In this document: one piece after another, positions 44,170 to 55,070 of the stretch
Layout of the letters: every line of letters begins with the position of its first letter
Position numbering within the stretch: the stretch's first letter is position 1
Assembly (NCBI RefSeq): GCF_022397955.1
Contig: NZ_JAKEUQ010000008.1
Location: 221,703 to 285,702 of the forward strand
DNA length: 64,000 nucleotides
DNA from: Vibrio sp. Isolate32
GTDB taxonomy: Bacteria; Pseudomonadota; Gammaproteobacteria; Enterobacterales; Vibrionaceae
Direction: 5' to 3'
The notes under the pieces: generated by a model
Seen by the model: the letters and a program-made list of their open reading frames with translations, nothing else
Databases searched by the model: none
What the model was told of the DNA's origin: nothing
Program-made: the position numbers and the translations under genes

Positions 44170-44553
44170 TCATTTTAGTTTTTCTAGATCCGCTTCGATC
44201 TCAGCGATCTTGCTAGACACCACCTTCTCTAAATGACGTAAGTCGGTCAGGATCTTCTGTTTTACATCCATCTCAGTCGTTGGCGTAGGTTTGGTGATCT
44301 TATTAAGCTCATCAATCACAAGTGTGAGGTTGCGGTTAATCTCAGTCACTTCTTTGTATTGATTATTACCACCGCTAACAAGCACACTTTTTACTTGTCG
44401 TGGGTACTTAAACTTAACGCTTTTCGCGAACAGCTCGCCTTTCTGCTTACGAAAATAAATCTTAAGGATATCTTTGTGTGCTTCTTGGCGAAGGGAGTAA
44501 CGTTCAATCTGTTTAGGCTCGTGGATACCTAAGCCAGTGAGGTTTGGATACAT
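44170..44553 (-). CDS. DUF3461 family protein
   Basis: A 127-residue highly charged, mostly helical protein. It begins [20 protein letters not shown] and continues [33 protein letters not shown] and a C-terminal coiled coil ([20 protein letters not shown]). This is the DUF3461 family of vibrios and relatives, of unknown function. It is a single gene between truC and glnD. Confidence 0.85.
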   Translation of the reverse strand: MYPNLTGLGIHEPKQIERYSLRQEAHKDILKIYFRKQKGELFAKSVKFKYPRQVKSVLVSGGNNQYKEVTEINRNLTLVIDELNKITKPTPTTEMDVKQKILTDLRHLEKVVSSKIAEIEADLEKLK

Positions 44554-44735
44554 AAGCGACCTCTAGTTTATGAATGTAATACTTTTATGTAATTGACTTA
44601 ATCAATGTAGCAGCCTAACGACGAGCTAGATAGTTGATATCTGTGAATTGATTGTAAGTTGTGGGCAAGATCGCTCTCTATCTTCGCCCACACTTATTTG
44701 GTCATTAAACCGGCGAGTTGTACTCCATTAGCGTT

Positions 44736-47357
44736 CTAAGGTGCAAGCTCGGAAACATGCTCGGTTAGCCTTTCCCTGAGCGCCTGTTCTTGCTCTTCAG
44801 AAAGTCGCCCACCTGTGTCGCTGGTCAGAATAAACAAATCCTCTGCACGTTCGCCAATGGTCGTAATTTTAGCGCCATGTAGGTTGATACCTAACTCTGC
44901 GAAGGTTGCACCAACTTGTGCCAGTAACCCAGGCGTATCGAGTGCTCTTAGTTCCATCAAGGTACGTTTTTTACTCTTGGTTGGTAGGAACTCAACCAGA
45001 GTCTTGACCTTAAAGTGTTGTAAGTTACGCGGTGTACGACGTGTTTTAATCTTTGTAGGGCGACCATCGGCTAGAACATGGGTTAGGTGTTTTGCGACAG
45101 CCTTGTGTCTTGCTTCGTCAATCGCATTGCCATGCTGGTCTAGCACGATAAAGGTATCAAGAACATGACCATCTTTGCTCGCCATAACCTGAGCGTCATG
45201 AACGTTGAAGTTACGTCTGTCGAGCTCGGCAACCACGGTAGCAAACAGTGCTGCTTGGTCTTTGCAGTAAACAAAGACTTCTGTTCCGCCACGTGTCGCT
45301 TTTTTGCTGATCAAAACCAAAGGTTGACTTGGATCTTCTAGGCGCAGTAAATGCTCACAATGCCATGCGATCTGCTTGTGGGTGTGACGCAAGAAGTAGT
45401 CGGCTTTAAAACGTTGCCATAACACTTCAATCTCACGAGCGGTGAAGCCTTCTTTGCGCAGTAGGGCGGATGCCATTTGTTGGTTGTGACGAATACGGTC
45501 TCGAACGTCGACCGGGTTTTCCAAGCCGCGGCGCAGTGCACGCTGAGTTGAGTGGAATAGTTCTGCGAGTAGGGTGCGTTTCCAACTGTTCCATAGCTCT
45601 GGGTTGGTTGCACAGATGTCGGCAACGGTTAAGCAAACAAGCAGCTCTAGTGATTCTTCGTCACGGACCTTTTTAGCGAATTCGGTTATCACTTCTGGAT
45701 CGTAGATATCGCGACGTTGGGCAGTAACAGACATCAACAAGTGGTTTTGTACTAGCCATGCCACTTGCTTTGCTTCTGGTTTTGATAGGCCATGCTCAAT
45801 ACAGAAAGAGTACGCTTCGACCGCACCAATCTCTGAGTGATCACCACCGCGACCTTTACCGATATCGTGGAAGATAGCGGCTAGGATCAGCAGCTCTTTC
45901 TTCTGCACTCGTGGGTAGACTTCACAACAGATAGGGTGCTTGTCGTGGTTTTCAATTTGACCAAAGCGATTGATGTGCTTGAGCAGTCGAATACTGTGCT
46001 CATCCACGGTGTAAACATGGAACAGGTCGAATTGCATCTGGCCGACGATCTGGCTCCACTGCGGTAGATACGCTGAGAGCACGCCCAATTTGTGCATCAA
46101 GCTAAACGCTTTGTGCAATGCATTGGGGTGGCGAACCAAGGTCATAAACTTCTCACGCGCTTCTGGAATAGTATGCAGGAAGCGGTTGAGCCTGCGACGT
46201 GCCGTACGCAGTTGTCGCAATGTGGGAGGGCTAACCCCTTCAATGGAAGAGTCATTGGCGATATGGATAAACATATCGAGAATGGTTTCCGGCCTTGCTT
46301 GGAATAGGGCAGGTTTGCGCGCTTCTATCAGTGAGCCTCGACGCTGGAAGTCATTATCGAGAATTTCAGCTTCTTCTGTCTCGCCACCATTAATGATCGC
46401 TTGGTCGAAGAGCTTGAGCAGCATTTTGTTGAGCTCTGCCACGCGGCGAAGGGTTCGATAAAACTCCTTCATCATCATTTCGACACCGCGGTTACCTTCA
46501 CCCGTATAGCCAAGGTGTTCAGCGACTTGTGCTTGATGGGCAAACGTCAGGCGATTGTCGTAGCGGCGCAGTTCAATGTGCAGTGCGAAGCGAACGCGCC
46601 ATAAGAAGTCTTGGCATTCTACGAGCTCACGATACTCAGCATCAGTAAGGAAGCCGTACTTGCTCATTTCAAGCAGAGAGGTCGCACCGAAGTGGCGACG
46701 TGCCACCCAGCTGAGAGTGTGGATGTCTCGTAGGCCGCCTGGCGTAGACTTGATATCAGGTTCAAGGTTGTAAGTGGTATCGTGGTAGCGCGCATGACGC
46801 TCTCTCTGTTCTTGAATTTTTGCCTTGTAGAAGGTCTCACTTGGCCAAAATGAATCGGAATGAATCTTCAGTTTAAGTTCTTGAAAGGTATCTTCACTGC
46901 CACACAATAAGCGTGATTCTTGTAGGTTGGTGGCAACGGTTAGATCATCGAAACCAATATCAATACACTCAGCAATGGTACGCACTGCGTGGCCAACTTC
47001 GAGCCTTAAATCCCACAGCAAGGTGATGAACTGACTGACTTTTTCACCTAGGGCTGGTGGCAATGTTTTTTGAGATACGATTAAGATATCAATGTCTGAC
47101 AGCGGGTGAAGTTCACCACGACCATAACCGCCCACAGCAACTAGCGAAATATGAGGTAGGTTGCTAAAACCGAAGTGCTCCCATAAGCGTCTGAGTAACA
47201 AGTCCATGTATTCAGAGCGGAGCAATACCAAGTCAGTAACAGGGTGGTGATTTAGGAATTCATTTTTTTGGTACTGCGTGAAGATCTCGAGCTGATTTTT
47301 TAATTCGCAGATTTCAATTTGTTCGTCATTGAACGTAAGAGGGCATTGATAAGGCAT
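44736..47357 (-). CDS. glnD: bifunctional [protein-PII] uridylyltransferase/uridylyl-removing enzyme GlnD
   Basis: An 873-residue sensor of glutamine. The nucleotidyltransferase domain has GGYGRGELHPLSDIDILI (about 74-91). The HD hydrolase domain has IFHDIGKGRGGDHSEIGA around 510, and two C-terminal ACT domains (about 690-770 and 800-873) bind glutamine. It uridylylates and de-uridylylates PII (GlnB/GlnK), setting glutamine synthetase activity and NtrBC signalling. The length is close to E. coli (890). It lies between map and the DUF3461 gene on the same strand, with a hairpin separating it from map. Confidence 0.97.
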   Translation of the reverse strand: MPYQCPLTFNDEQIEICELKNQLEIFTQYQKNEFLNHHPVTDLVLLRSEYMDLLLRRLWEHFGFSNLPHISLVAVGGYGRGELHPLSDIDILIVSQKTLPPALGEKVSQFITLLWDLRLEVGHAVRTIAECIDIGFDDLTVATNLQESRLLCGSEDTFQELKLKIHSDSFWPSETFYKAKIQEQRERHARYHDTTYNLEPDIKSTPGGLRDIHTLSWVARRHFGATSLLEMSKYGFLTDAEYRELVECQDFLWRVRFALHIELRRYDNRLTFAHQAQVAEHLGYTGEGNRGVEMMMKEFYRTLRRVAELNKMLLKLFDQAIINGGETEEAEILDNDFQRRGSLIEARKPALFQARPETILDMFIHIANDSSIEGVSPPTLRQLRTARRRLNRFLHTIPEAREKFMTLVRHPNALHKAFSLMHKLGVLSAYLPQWSQIVGQMQFDLFHVYTVDEHSIRLLKHINRFGQIENHDKHPICCEVYPRVQKKELLILAAIFHDIGKGRGGDHSEIGAVEAYSFCIEHGLSKPEAKQVAWLVQNHLLMSVTAQRRDIYDPEVITEFAKKVRDEESLELLVCLTVADICATNPELWNSWKRTLLAELFHSTQRALRRGLENPVDVRDRIRHNQQMASALLRKEGFTAREIEVLWQRFKADYFLRHTHKQIAWHCEHLLRLEDPSQPLVLISKKATRGGTEVFVYCKDQAALFATVVAELDRRNFNVHDAQVMASKDGHVLDTFIVLDQHGNAIDEARHKAVAKHLTHVLADGRPTKIKTRRTPRNLQHFKVKTLVEFLPTKSKKRTLMELRALDTPGLLAQVGATFAELGINLHGAKITTIGERAEDLFILTSDTGGRLSEEQEQALRERLTEHVSELAP

Positions 47358-47435
47358 AGTCTGCTATCCGTGCAAGCAAATGAGAATATTAAACAATTTA
47401 CCAGAAGCTGGTGGAAAATCGAAATTGAGCGGATA

Positions 47436-47468
47436 AAAAAATATCCTCGACAATGCGAGGATATTTTT
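47436..47468. terminator. terminator after map
   Basis: AAAAATATCCTCG/CGAGGATATTTTT is a perfect 13-bp stem with T- and A-tracts on both sides, 28 bases past the map stop. It separates map from glnD. Confidence 0.88.
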
Positions 47469-47496
47469 AAAGGTTTGATGCGTTTAGCTCAGTGAA

Positions 47497-48375
47497 CTAA
47501 GCGTTTTTCATGATACGTGGAATGGTATCATCGCTACGCAGTGTTAGAACTTCACAACCTGTGTCTGTTACGACTAGTGTGTGCTCCCATTGAGCCGAGT
47601 TCTTGCTGTCTGCTGTGTACACTGTCCAGCTATCTTCGTCATCAAGACGGCAGCCAAACTTACCGGCGTTGATCATTGGCTCGATAGTGAAACACATGCC
47701 CGCTTTCAGTACTGTGCGGTCGTTGTTCTTGTAGTGTACAACTTGTGGATCTTCGTGGAACTCAGAACCGATACCGTGACCGCAGTAATCTTTAACAATA
47801 GAGAACTTAGCGCGAGGGTTGTTCTTGTTGTTGGTCTTGATGTACTTCTCAATCGCCGTACCGATTTGACCAAGTTGAATACCTGGCTTCACTTGGCGCA
47901 TACCTTCGTAAAGTGCTTCTTGAGCAACCATGCACAGACGCTTGTTTGCAGGTGATACTTCACCCACAAGGAACATCTTAGACGTATCACCGTGGTAGCC
48001 TTGAGGACGAGTGCTTAGATCTGCATTTTCGTCGTCAGGGATGATTACCGTAATATCTACGTTAAGGATGTCGCCATCTTTAAGTACTGCAGGCTTAAAT
48101 TGACCTGTGCTACCAGTTTCGTCTTGTGATGCCGGGATACCGTGACACACGATGTGGTTGATAGACGTACAGATAGACTTAGGGAAACCGTGGTAATCAA
48201 GTGGTGCTGAGTATGCGCCTCTTTCTAGAGCGTAGTCATGACAGATTTGGTTTAGCTCTTCTGTCGTTGTACCTACTTGGATGTGAGGTTCGATCATCTC
48301 TAGAATTTCAGCAGCCAGTTTGCCGGCGACGCGCATTTTTTCAATTTCTTCAGCAGTTTTAATTTTTACAGCCAT
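47497..48375 (-). CDS. map: type I methionine aminopeptidase
   Basis: A 292-residue metalloprotease that removes initiator methionine. Metal ligands are seen in GDILNVDITV, HGDTSKMFLVG, DYCGHGIGSEFHE, FTIEPMINAG and the final QWEHTLVVTD (Asp, Asp, His, Glu, Glu order). SINHIVCHGIP near residue 80 carries the conserved histidine. The start at 48375 (MAVKIKTAEEIEKMRVAG) fits; a longer in-frame frame upstream is not conserved. It is divergent from rpsB, as in E. coli. Confidence 0.97.
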   Translation of the reverse strand: MAVKIKTAEEIEKMRVAGKLAAEILEMIEPHIQVGTTTEELNQICHDYALERGAYSAPLDYHGFPKSICTSINHIVCHGIPASQDETGSTGQFKPAVLKDGDILNVDITVIIPDDENADLSTRPQGYHGDTSKMFLVGEVSPANKRLCMVAQEALYEGMRQVKPGIQLGQIGTAIEKYIKTNNKNNPRAKFSIVKDYCGHGIGSEFHEDPQVVHYKNNDRTVLKAGMCFTIEPMINAGKFGCRLDDEDSWTVYTADSKNSAQWEHTLVVTDTGCEVLTLRSDDTIPRIMKNA

Positions 48376-48628
48376 TGCATATCTCTTAATTTGGTAGCAC
48401 CTAAGTGTGCATATTGGGGCTATTCTATCAGTGCAGCAATTTAGCGCAACATTACCATGTCCGTACAATACTGGAGGATACTGTTAACGTGATTAAATAA
48501 TGTTCGGATAACAGATGCAGAAGCCGCTTCATATAGACACTATTTTATAGAGGAAATTTACCTTTAGAGATCAGTATAGCAGTCGCCATTTTTCGATTTT
48601 TTTCTAGCCATAGATAGACAAAATATGG

Positions 48629-48634
48629 TATAAA
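48629..48634 (+). promoter_or_regulatory. rpsB promoter -10 with GC-rich discriminator
   Basis: TATAAA followed by GCGCGCC. A GC-rich discriminator is typical of stringently controlled ribosomal promoters. I could not fix a -35 with confidence. The start would be near 48641-48645, giving a leader of about 190 nt. Confidence 0.6.
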
Positions 48635-48644
48635 GCGCGCCGGA

Positions 48645-48834
48645 CATCAGGACTGTTTTCTCCAACTGGCGAAACAGGCTTTGGTATCCACTAACTTATA
48701 TCTTTAAATCACACACATTCCGTCACATGTTCCGGGGTGCTTCAACAACTAAAGATAACGGCTGAAAAGTGGTTAGTTGTTAGGGGTCGGATTCATGGGG
48801 GATGTGGAGGCCTAACCCCATAGAGGATTTTAAA
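48645..48834 (+). promoter_or_regulatory. rpsB leader RNA (putative S2 autoregulatory structure)
   Basis: The 5' leader has a stem AACAACTAA (48744-48752)/TTAGTTGTT (48773-48781). It also has a second pairing GTTAGG (48779-48784)/CCTAAC (48811-48816) just before the ribosome site GAGGATT. The two share bases, so they may be alternatives. Conserved structured rpsB leaders that bind S2 are known in gammaproteobacteria. This layout fits that role. Confidence 0.65.
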
Positions 48835-49566
48835 ATGGCAACTGTATCAATGCGCGATATGCTTAAAGCTGGTGTTCACTTCGGTCACCAAACTCGTTAC
48901 TGGAACCCAAAAATGAAGCCATTCATCTTTGGTGCTCGTAACAAAGTACATATCATCAACCTAGAAAAAACTGTACCAATGTTCAACGAAGCTCTAGCAG
49001 AAATCGCTAAAGTTGGTGAGAAGAAAGGTAAAGTTCTTTTCGTTGGTACTAAGCGCGCTGCATCTGAAGCTGTTAAAGAAGCTGCTGTAAACAGCAACCA
49101 GTTCTACGTTAACAACCGCTGGTTAGGCGGTATGCTAACGAACTACAAAACTGTTCGTCAGTCTATCAAGCGTCTGAAAGAACTTGAAGCGCAAGCTCAA
49201 GACGGTACTTTCGACAAGCTAACTAAGAAAGAAGCTCTAATGCGCACTCGTGAAATGGAGAAGCTAGAGAAGTCTCTTGGTGGTATCAAGAACATGGGCG
49301 GCCTACCAGACGCTCTATTCGTAATCGATGCTGATCACGAACACATCGCAGTTAAAGAAGCAAACAACCTAGGTATCCCAGTTTACGCTGTAGTTGATAC
49401 TAACTCTAACCCAGACGGCGTTGACTTCGTTATCCCAGGTAACGACGATGCAATCCGTGCAGTACAGCTTTACCTAAACGCTGCTGCAGACGCGGTTAAA
49501 GAAGGTCGTAACAAAGACGTTGCTGCTGTAGCTGCTGAAAAAGATGGTTTTGTAGAAGCTGAATAA
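48835..49566 (+). CDS. rpsB: 30S ribosomal protein S2
   Basis: A 243-residue ribosomal protein. [73 protein letters not shown] and [16 protein letters not shown] are all S2. The start at 48835 has GAGGATTTTAAA upstream. An ATG 11 codons earlier in frame is not conserved. It is followed by an attenuator and then tsf. Codon use is strongly biased. Confidence 0.98.
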   Translation: MATVSMRDMLKAGVHFGHQTRYWNPKMKPFIFGARNKVHIINLEKTVPMFNEALAEIAKVGEKKGKVLFVGTKRAASEAVKEAAVNSNQFYVNNRWLGGMLTNYKTVRQSIKRLKELEAQAQDGTFDKLTKKEALMRTREMEKLEKSLGGIKNMGGLPDALFVIDADHEHIAVKEANNLGIPVYAVVDTNSNPDGVDFVIPGNDDAIRAVQLYLNAAADAVKEGRNKDVAAVAAEKDGFVEAE

Positions 49567-49644
49567 TAGCGGCTCTGAATCACGCTTGGCTTAGCTAATA
49601 TAGATTTTGAAATCTTTATTAAATGTAAGCTAAGTTATAGTTAG

Positions 49645-49675
49645 ATCGGGGGCCTCATTTTGGCCCCTGATTTTT
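49645..49675 (+). terminator. rpsB-tsf intergenic terminator/attenuator
   Basis: ATCGGGGGCC pairs with GGCCCCTGAT (one wobble) around TCATTTT and is followed by TTTT. It would tune the S2:EF-Ts ratio in the shared transcript. Confidence 0.82.
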
Positions 49676-49707
49676 ACCTTATTTTCGAATCAACCGAGGA
49701 ATAGAGA

Positions 49708-50553
49708 ATGGCAACTGTAACTGCTGCTCTAGTTAAAGAACTTCGCGAGCGCACTGGCGCTGGCATGATGGAATGTAAGAAAGCGCTTGTAGAAGCAAAC
49801 GCTGACATCGAACTAGCAATTGAAAACATGCGTAAATCTGGCGCAGCGAAAGCAGCTAAGAAAGCTGGTAACGTTGCTGCTGAAGGCGCAATCATCATCA
49901 AAGAAGAGAACGGTGTAGCTGTTCTTCTTGAAGTTAACTGCCAAACTGACTTCGTAGCAAAAGATGCTAGCTTCACTGCATTCGCAGAAGAAGTAGCAGC
50001 TGACGCAGTAGCTACTCAAGCTTCTGTAGAAGAGCTACAAGCTAAGTTCGAAGAAACTCGCGTTGCTCTAGTTGCAAAAATCGGCGAAAACATCAACATC
50101 CGTCGCGTAGCATACGTACAAGGTGCTGCTCTAGCTTCTTACCGTCACGGTGAGAAAATCGGTGTTGTTGTAGCTGGTGAAGGCGAAGCTGAAACTCTTA
50201 AGCACGTTGCTATGCACGTAGCTGCTTCTCGTCCTGAGTTTGTTAACCCAGAAGACGTACCAGCAGACGTAGTTGCTAAAGAGAAAGAAGTTCAAGTTGA
50301 AATCGCTATGAACGAAGGTAAGCCTCAAGAGATCGCTGAGAAAATGGTTATCGGCCGTATGAAGAAATTCACGGGCGAAATCTCTCTAACAGGTCAAGCT
50401 TTCATCATGGAACCTAAGAAAACTGTTGGCGAAATCCTTAAAGAAAAAGGCGCTGCAGTATCTAACTTCGTACGTCTAGAAGTTGGTGAAGGTATCGAGA
50501 AAGCTGCTGAAATGAGCTTCGCTGACGAAGTTGCAGCGGTACAAAAAGGTTAA
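49708..50553 (+). CDS. tsf: elongation factor Ts
   Basis: A 281-residue guanine-nucleotide exchange factor for EF-Tu. The N-terminal UBA-like domain ([20 protein letters not shown]) is followed by [10 protein letters not shown], a core with [17 protein letters not shown] and [11 protein letters not shown]. The C-terminal module has [18 protein letters not shown]. The length is normal. The preceding ribosome site GAGGAA is strong. It is terminated before pyrH. Confidence 0.98.
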   Translation: MATVTAALVKELRERTGAGMMECKKALVEANADIELAIENMRKSGAAKAAKKAGNVAAEGAIIIKEENGVAVLLEVNCQTDFVAKDASFTAFAEEVAADAVATQASVEELQAKFEETRVALVAKIGENINIRRVAYVQGAALASYRHGEKIGVVVAGEGEAETLKHVAMHVAASRPEFVNPEDVPADVVAKEKEVQVEIAMNEGKPQEIAEKMVIGRMKKFTGEISLTGQAFIMEPKKTVGEILKEKGAAVSNFVRLEVGEGIEKAAEMSFADEVAAVQKG

Positions 50554-50572
50554 TCCTTAGCGTATTGTTTGA

Positions 50573-50605
50573 AAAAAGACCGTGGCAAATGCTGCGGTCT
50601 TTTTA
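50573..50605 (+). terminator. terminator after tsf
   Basis: AAAAGACCG...CGGTCTTTTT with an internal GCA/TGC, about 20 bases past the tsf stop. Confidence 0.88.
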
Positions 50606-50714
50606 TGAATAGTGAACTATTTTTGAAGGCAACGTTAGTGGTTATGAATGCAAACTGACTTACTCAGTTTTTATCCATGACTGTTAATCATCAACTCTTT
50701 GGAAGGTAAACTCC

Positions 50715-51446
50715 ATGACTACGAACCCTAAACCAGCGTATCAACGTATTCTGTTAAAACTTAGCGGTGAAGCGCTACAAGGCGAAGAAGGTTTTGGTAT
50801 TGACCCAACGATCCTCGATCGTATGGCTCAAGAAGTAAAAGAATTGGTTGAACTAGGCGTTCAAGTTGGTGTTGTTATCGGTGGCGGTAACCTGTTCCGT
50901 GGTGCTGGTCTTGCTGAAGCTGGCATGAACCGCGTTGTTGGTGACCACATGGGTATGCTTGCAACAGTAATGAACGGCCTTGCTATGCGTGACGCTCTGC
51001 ACCGTGCTTACGTAAACGCACGTGTAATGTCTGCAATCCCTCTAAAAGGTGTGTGTGACGACTACAACTGGGCAGATGCAATCAGCCAACTACGTCAAGG
51101 TCGCGTTGTGATCTTCTCTGCTGGTACTGGTAACCCATTCTTTACTACTGACTCTGCTGCATGTCTACGTGGTATCGAAATCGAAGCTGACGTAGTTCTA
51201 AAAGCGACAAAAGTAGATGGTGTATTTACTGCTGACCCAGTAGCAAACCCAGACGCAGAGCTGTATGATACTTTGTCTTACAACACAGTTCTTGAGAAAG
51301 AGCTTAAAGTAATGGACTTGGCTGCATTTACGCTAGCACGTGATCACAAAATGCCAATCCGTGTATTTAACATGAATAAGCCAGGCGCACTACGCCGCGT
51401 GGTTATGGGTGAAACTGAAGGTACATTAATCAGCGACGCTGACTAA
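50715..51446 (+). CDS. pyrH: UMP kinase
   Basis: A 243-residue hexameric amino-acid-kinase-fold enzyme that phosphorylates UMP to UDP, controlled by GTP and UTP. It shows [78 protein letters not shown] sequence ([18 protein letters not shown]) and [13 protein letters not shown]. The length is standard. It starts a run with frr after tsf; a ribosome site GGAAGGTAAAC precedes the ATG. Confidence 0.98.
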   Translation: MTTNPKPAYQRILLKLSGEALQGEEGFGIDPTILDRMAQEVKELVELGVQVGVVIGGGNLFRGAGLAEAGMNRVVGDHMGMLATVMNGLAMRDALHRAYVNARVMSAIPLKGVCDDYNWADAISQLRQGRVVIFSAGTGNPFFTTDSAACLRGIEIEADVVLKATKVDGVFTADPVANPDAELYDTLSYNTVLEKELKVMDLAAFTLARDHKMPIRVFNMNKPGALRRVVMGETEGTLISDAD

Positions 51447-51544
51447 TTTTTCGGGCTTACTGGGGGCTATACTCTGGTAAGCTTTATCCTTATCACTCCA
51501 AATAAAAAGCTTTCTTGAAGAAAGAACATAATCAAGGTGAAATT

Positions 51545-52102
51545 GTGATTAACGAAATCAAAAAAGACGCTCAAGAGCGCATGGAAAAAAGTGTTGATGC
51601 ACTAAGAAACAGCCTGCAAAAGATTCGTACAGGTCGTGCACACCCAAGCCTACTTTCTGGCCTTACAGTAGAGTACTACGGTGCACCAACGCCTTTGACT
51701 CAAGTTGCTAACGTTATTGCTGAAGACGCACGTACTCTAGCAATCACAGTGTTTGATAAAACACTAACGCCTCTAGTTGAAAAAGCGATCATGACATCTG
51801 ACTTAGGTCTAAACCCTATGTCTGCGGGTACGGTTATCCGTGTTCCACTTCCACCGCTAACGGAAGAGCGTCGTAAAGACCTAGTTAAAATCGTTCGTGG
51901 CGAAGCTGAAGGTGGCCGTGTTGCTATCCGTAACATCCGTCGTGACGCGAATGGCGATCTAAAAGCACTTCTTAAAGATAAAGAAATCTCTGAAGATGAA
52001 GATCGTAAAGCACAAGACGAAATTCAAAAGCTAACTGACGCTGCGGTTAAGAACGTAGACGAAGTTCTAGCAACTAAAGAAAAAGAGTTGATGGAAGTTT
52101 AA
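51545..52102 (+). CDS. frr: ribosome recycling factor
   Basis: A 185-residue factor that, with EF-G, splits post-termination ribosomes. Key stretches are [40 protein letters not shown] and [21 protein letters not shown] chose the GTG at 51545 ([13 protein letters not shown]), which has AAGGTGAA just upstream and gives exactly the E. coli length. An upstream TTG frame would add 10 non-conserved residues. Confidence 0.96.
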   Translation: MINEIKKDAQERMEKSVDALRNSLQKIRTGRAHPSLLSGLTVEYYGAPTPLTQVANVIAEDARTLAITVFDKTLTPLVEKAIMTSDLGLNPMSAGTVIRVPLPPLTEERRKDLVKIVRGEAEGGRVAIRNIRRDANGDLKALLKDKEISEDEDRKAQDEIQKLTDAAVKNVDEVLATKEKELMEV

Positions 52103-52126
52103 TTTTCCATATTCTTTTCTTTCCGG

Positions 52127-52159
52127 AAAAACGCTGTACTCACTGTTCAGCGTTTTTTT
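52127..52159 (+). terminator. terminator after frr
   Basis: AAAAACGCTG pairs with CAGCGTTTTT around an 11-base loop, with a T7 run. Confidence 0.88.
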
Positions 52160-52200
52160 ATGCTACTCTGTTCGACTATTAGAATTTGATTCACTCTTTT

Positions 52201-52953
52201 ATGCATAATTCTCAAGCGTTCACAGACTCTCTTCCTAAACACATTGCTGTCATCATGGATGGTAATGGTCGCTGGGCAAAAGCTCAGGGCAAGCCTCGCG
52301 TCTTTGGTCATAAAAACGGTGTTCAAGCCGTTCGTAAAACCATCTCTTCTGCTGCCAGATTGGGCATCAAAGCCGTTACACTTTTCGCATTCAGTAGCGA
52401 GAACTGGCGTCGACCAGAGGAAGAAGTGGGTATTTTGATGGAACTCTTTATCTCCGTGCTTTCAAGTGAAGTGAAAAAGCTCCATAAAAATAATCTACAA
52501 CTGCGTGTTATTGGTGATAAAAGTCGTTTCAATGATCGACTACAAAAGAAAATTGAAGAAGCGGAAGCTTTGACTAGCACCAATACCGGTATGGTTATCA
52601 ATATCGCCGCGAACTACGGTGGTAAGTGGGATATTCAGCAAGCGATGACTTCAATCGCTCAACAGGTAAAGTCTGGCGATATTAATGTAGAAGACATTGA
52701 TGAAGCTATGATTACACAGCACCTGACAATGGCGGATATTCCTGAAGTTGATCTTCTGATCCGCACCAGCGGTGAATGCCGCATTAGTAACTTCATGCTT
52801 TGGCAGTTGGCTTACGCCGAAATGTATTTTACTGAACAATTCTGGCCAGACTTTAATGAAGACAGCTTAGTAGAGGCTGTGACTTGGTTTGTAAATCGTG
52901 AGCGCCGTTTTGGCTGCACCGGTGAGCAGATTAAAGCTCTGATGGACAGTTAA
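52201..52953 (+). CDS. uppS: undecaprenyl diphosphate synthase
   Basis: A 250-residue cis-prenyltransferase that extends farnesyl diphosphate with eight isopentenyl units to the cell-wall lipid carrier. Motifs are [20 protein letters not shown] (catalytic Asp in MDGN), [24 protein letters not shown] and [21 protein letters not shown]. The CRISNF cysteine replaces the usual His/Gln after SGE. I use ATG 52201; a TTG five codons upstream is in frame. The ribosome site is weak. It lies downstream of the frr terminator. Confidence 0.95.
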   Translation: MHNSQAFTDSLPKHIAVIMDGNGRWAKAQGKPRVFGHKNGVQAVRKTISSAARLGIKAVTLFAFSSENWRRPEEEVGILMELFISVLSSEVKKLHKNNLQLRVIGDKSRFNDRLQKKIEEAEALTSTNTGMVINIAANYGGKWDIQQAMTSIAQQVKSGDINVEDIDEAMITQHLTMADIPEVDLLIRTSGECRISNFMLWQLAYAEMYFTEQFWPDFNEDSLVEAVTWFVNRERRFGCTGEQIKALMDS

Positions 52954-52968
52954 TAAGGATTTTTTGGT

Positions 52969-53811
52969 TTGAAACAACGAATTATTACGGCGTTGATTTT
53001 AGCTCCCCTAGTTATTCTAGGAATTTTCGAGTTATCACTTCCTACGTTTATCCTTTCATTAGCGGTTATCTCGCTATTAGGTTACTGGGAATGGACTCAA
53101 TTTGTTGAAAGCAAATCGCGTTATTTAGCGTTGATTCCAACGGTTGTGGTAAGTGCTGCAAGTTTTGCTTTTATTCCTTTTGATGCATTTAGCCTAAATA
53201 ACTTATCGAGTGCTCACTACGCCATTTTAACGATTGGTTCTATTTGGTGGGTAATCGCAAGTGGTATGGCAGTGACTTATCCTAAGTCTATGCCTGCATG
53301 GAAAGACTCCTCGTTTCTTCGTCATGGTTTTGGTGTACTAACTCTGCTGCCATTCTTTTGGAGTGTAGTGATTTTGCGCGCTAACGGTATTGACGTTGAT
53401 CCATACCACGGCGCAAAACTCGTGATGTTTGTGTGTCTACTTGTGTGGGCTGCAGACAGTGGCGCTTACTTCTCTGGTAAGAGCTTCGGTAAGCGTAAAA
53501 TGGCACCAGCCGTTAGCCCGAACAAGACAATTGAAGGCCTTATTGGCGGTATCATCACCGCAGTGATTGTGGCTTGGATTTTTGCTGACTTGTTCAATAT
53601 CCAATTCTCAAGCCCTTTACACATGATTGTGATTACACTTGTGACCGTTGTTATCTCTGTTCTTGGTGACCTTGTTGAAAGCATGTTCAAGCGTGTTTCT
53701 GGGGTCAAAGACAGCAGTAATCTGATTCCTGGTCATGGTGGTATACTAGATAGAATCGATAGCTTAACGGCTGCATTCCCTGTCTTTGCTCTGCTTTACT
53801 TAGCATTCTAA
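52969..53811 (+). CDS. cdsA: phosphatidate cytidylyltransferase
   Basis: A 280-residue membrane enzyme making CDP-diacylglycerol from phosphatidate and CTP. It has about eight hydrophobic segments, ending with the CdsA signature ASVNPGHG-type sequence [40 protein letters not shown] sequence ([18 protein letters not shown]) is also present. The start is TTG at 52969, set by AAGGAT; no nearer ATG is credible. It is 15 bases after uppS and so co-transcribed. Confidence 0.94.
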   Translation: MKQRIITALILAPLVILGIFELSLPTFILSLAVISLLGYWEWTQFVESKSRYLALIPTVVVSAASFAFIPFDAFSLNNLSSAHYAILTIGSIWWVIASGMAVTYPKSMPAWKDSSFLRHGFGVLTLLPFFWSVVILRANGIDVDPYHGAKLVMFVCLLVWAADSGAYFSGKSFGKRKMAPAVSPNKTIEGLIGGIITAVIVAWIFADLFNIQFSSPLHMIVITLVTVVISVLGDLVESMFKRVSGVKDSSNLIPGHGGILDRIDSLTAAFPVFALLYLAF

Positions 53812-53861
53812 TTAAAAGGGCAGTGAATCTGCCCTTTATTACATTTCTACGGTCATATGTG

Positions 53862-55070
53862 ATGCGAAATCTAACTATCCTAGGCGCAACTGGCTCAATT
53901 GGTGCAAGTACACTAAAAGTCGTTGAGCAAAACCCAGACCTTTATTCAGTCGTTGCGCTGGCTGCTGGCTCGAATGTTGAAAAGATGCTGGCGTTAGTAG
54001 AAAAGTGGCAACCAAGCTATGTTGCTATGGCTTGTCCTGATGCTGCATCTCAGCTCGCTGACACCTTGTCCATCAATCACCCTAATATCCAAGTACTCTC
54101 AGGCTCTGAAGGCATGTGTAAGGTTGCCTCTTTGGATGAAGTGGATACGGTGATGGCTGCGATTGTTGGCGCGGCAGGCTTGCTTCCTACTATGTCAGCA
54201 GTTAAAGCGGGCAAACGTATCCTGCTGGCAAATAAAGAAGCCTTGGTGATGTCTGGACAGCTGTTTATCGATGCTGTGGAAAAGTACGGTGCTGAGCTTC
54301 TTCCTGTAGATAGTGAACACAATGCTATCTTCCAATGCTTGCCACAAAACGTTCAAACTAATTTAGGTCGCTGTGATTTAGAAGCTAATGGTATCAACCA
54401 TATCCTACTAACCGGTTCTGGTGGCCCTTTTCGTTATACCGATGTCGCTGAGCTAGAGTCAGTGACTCCTGAACGCGCTATCGCACACCCTAACTGGTCT
54501 ATGGGGCCTAAGATCTCTGTCGATTCTGCGACTATGATGAATAAAGGTCTTGAGTACATTGAGGCTAAGTGGCTATTTAATGCGTCTCAAGAGCAGTTAA
54601 AGGTGATTATCCACCCTCAATCTGTGATCCATTCTATGGTTCAGTACAAGGATGGTTCAGTACTTGCTCAAATGGGTGAACCAGATATGGCGACACCTAT
54701 CGCACTGACGATGTCGTACCCTGAACGTACTGAAGCGGGTGTTAAGCCTCTGGATTTCACTAAAGTCGGTGAGCTGACTTTTTTAGAGCCTGATTTCAAC
54801 CGTTACCCATGTTTGAAATTAGCCATTGAAGCGTGTTACTTAGGTCAGCATGCAACGACAGCGATTAACGCAGCAAACGAAATTGCGGTCGACGCTTTCT
54901 TGAACAATCAGGTTAAATTTACCGATATTGCAGCCATTAACGAACATGTTATGAGCAAAGTATGTGAACAACATAACTCTGAAGGCTTAGATAGCTTGGA
55001 AAGCCTGCTTGAGCTAGATAATATGTCTCGTCAAATAGCCATTCAATTTATTAAAGAGCAGCTAGCATGA
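53862..55070 (+). CDS. dxr: 1-deoxy-D-xylulose-5-phosphate reductoisomerase
   Basis: A 402-residue NADPH enzyme, the second step of the MEP pathway (target of fosmidomycin). It has [20 protein letters not shown] (dinucleotide binding), [33 protein letters not shown] and the active-site loop [32 protein letters not shown] and [20 protein letters not shown] follow. ATG 53862 fits the family N-terminus; an extended frame upstream overlaps the cdsA end region. The stop overlaps the rseP ATG by four bases. Confidence 0.97.
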   Translation: MRNLTILGATGSIGASTLKVVEQNPDLYSVVALAAGSNVEKMLALVEKWQPSYVAMACPDAASQLADTLSINHPNIQVLSGSEGMCKVASLDEVDTVMAAIVGAAGLLPTMSAVKAGKRILLANKEALVMSGQLFIDAVEKYGAELLPVDSEHNAIFQCLPQNVQTNLGRCDLEANGINHILLTGSGGPFRYTDVAELESVTPERAIAHPNWSMGPKISVDSATMMNKGLEYIEAKWLFNASQEQLKVIIHPQSVIHSMVQYKDGSVLAQMGEPDMATPIALTMSYPERTEAGVKPLDFTKVGELTFLEPDFNRYPCLKLAIEACYLGQHATTAINAANEIAVDAFLNNQVKFTDIAAINEHVMSKVCEQHNSEGLDSLESLLELDNMSRQIAIQFIKEQLA

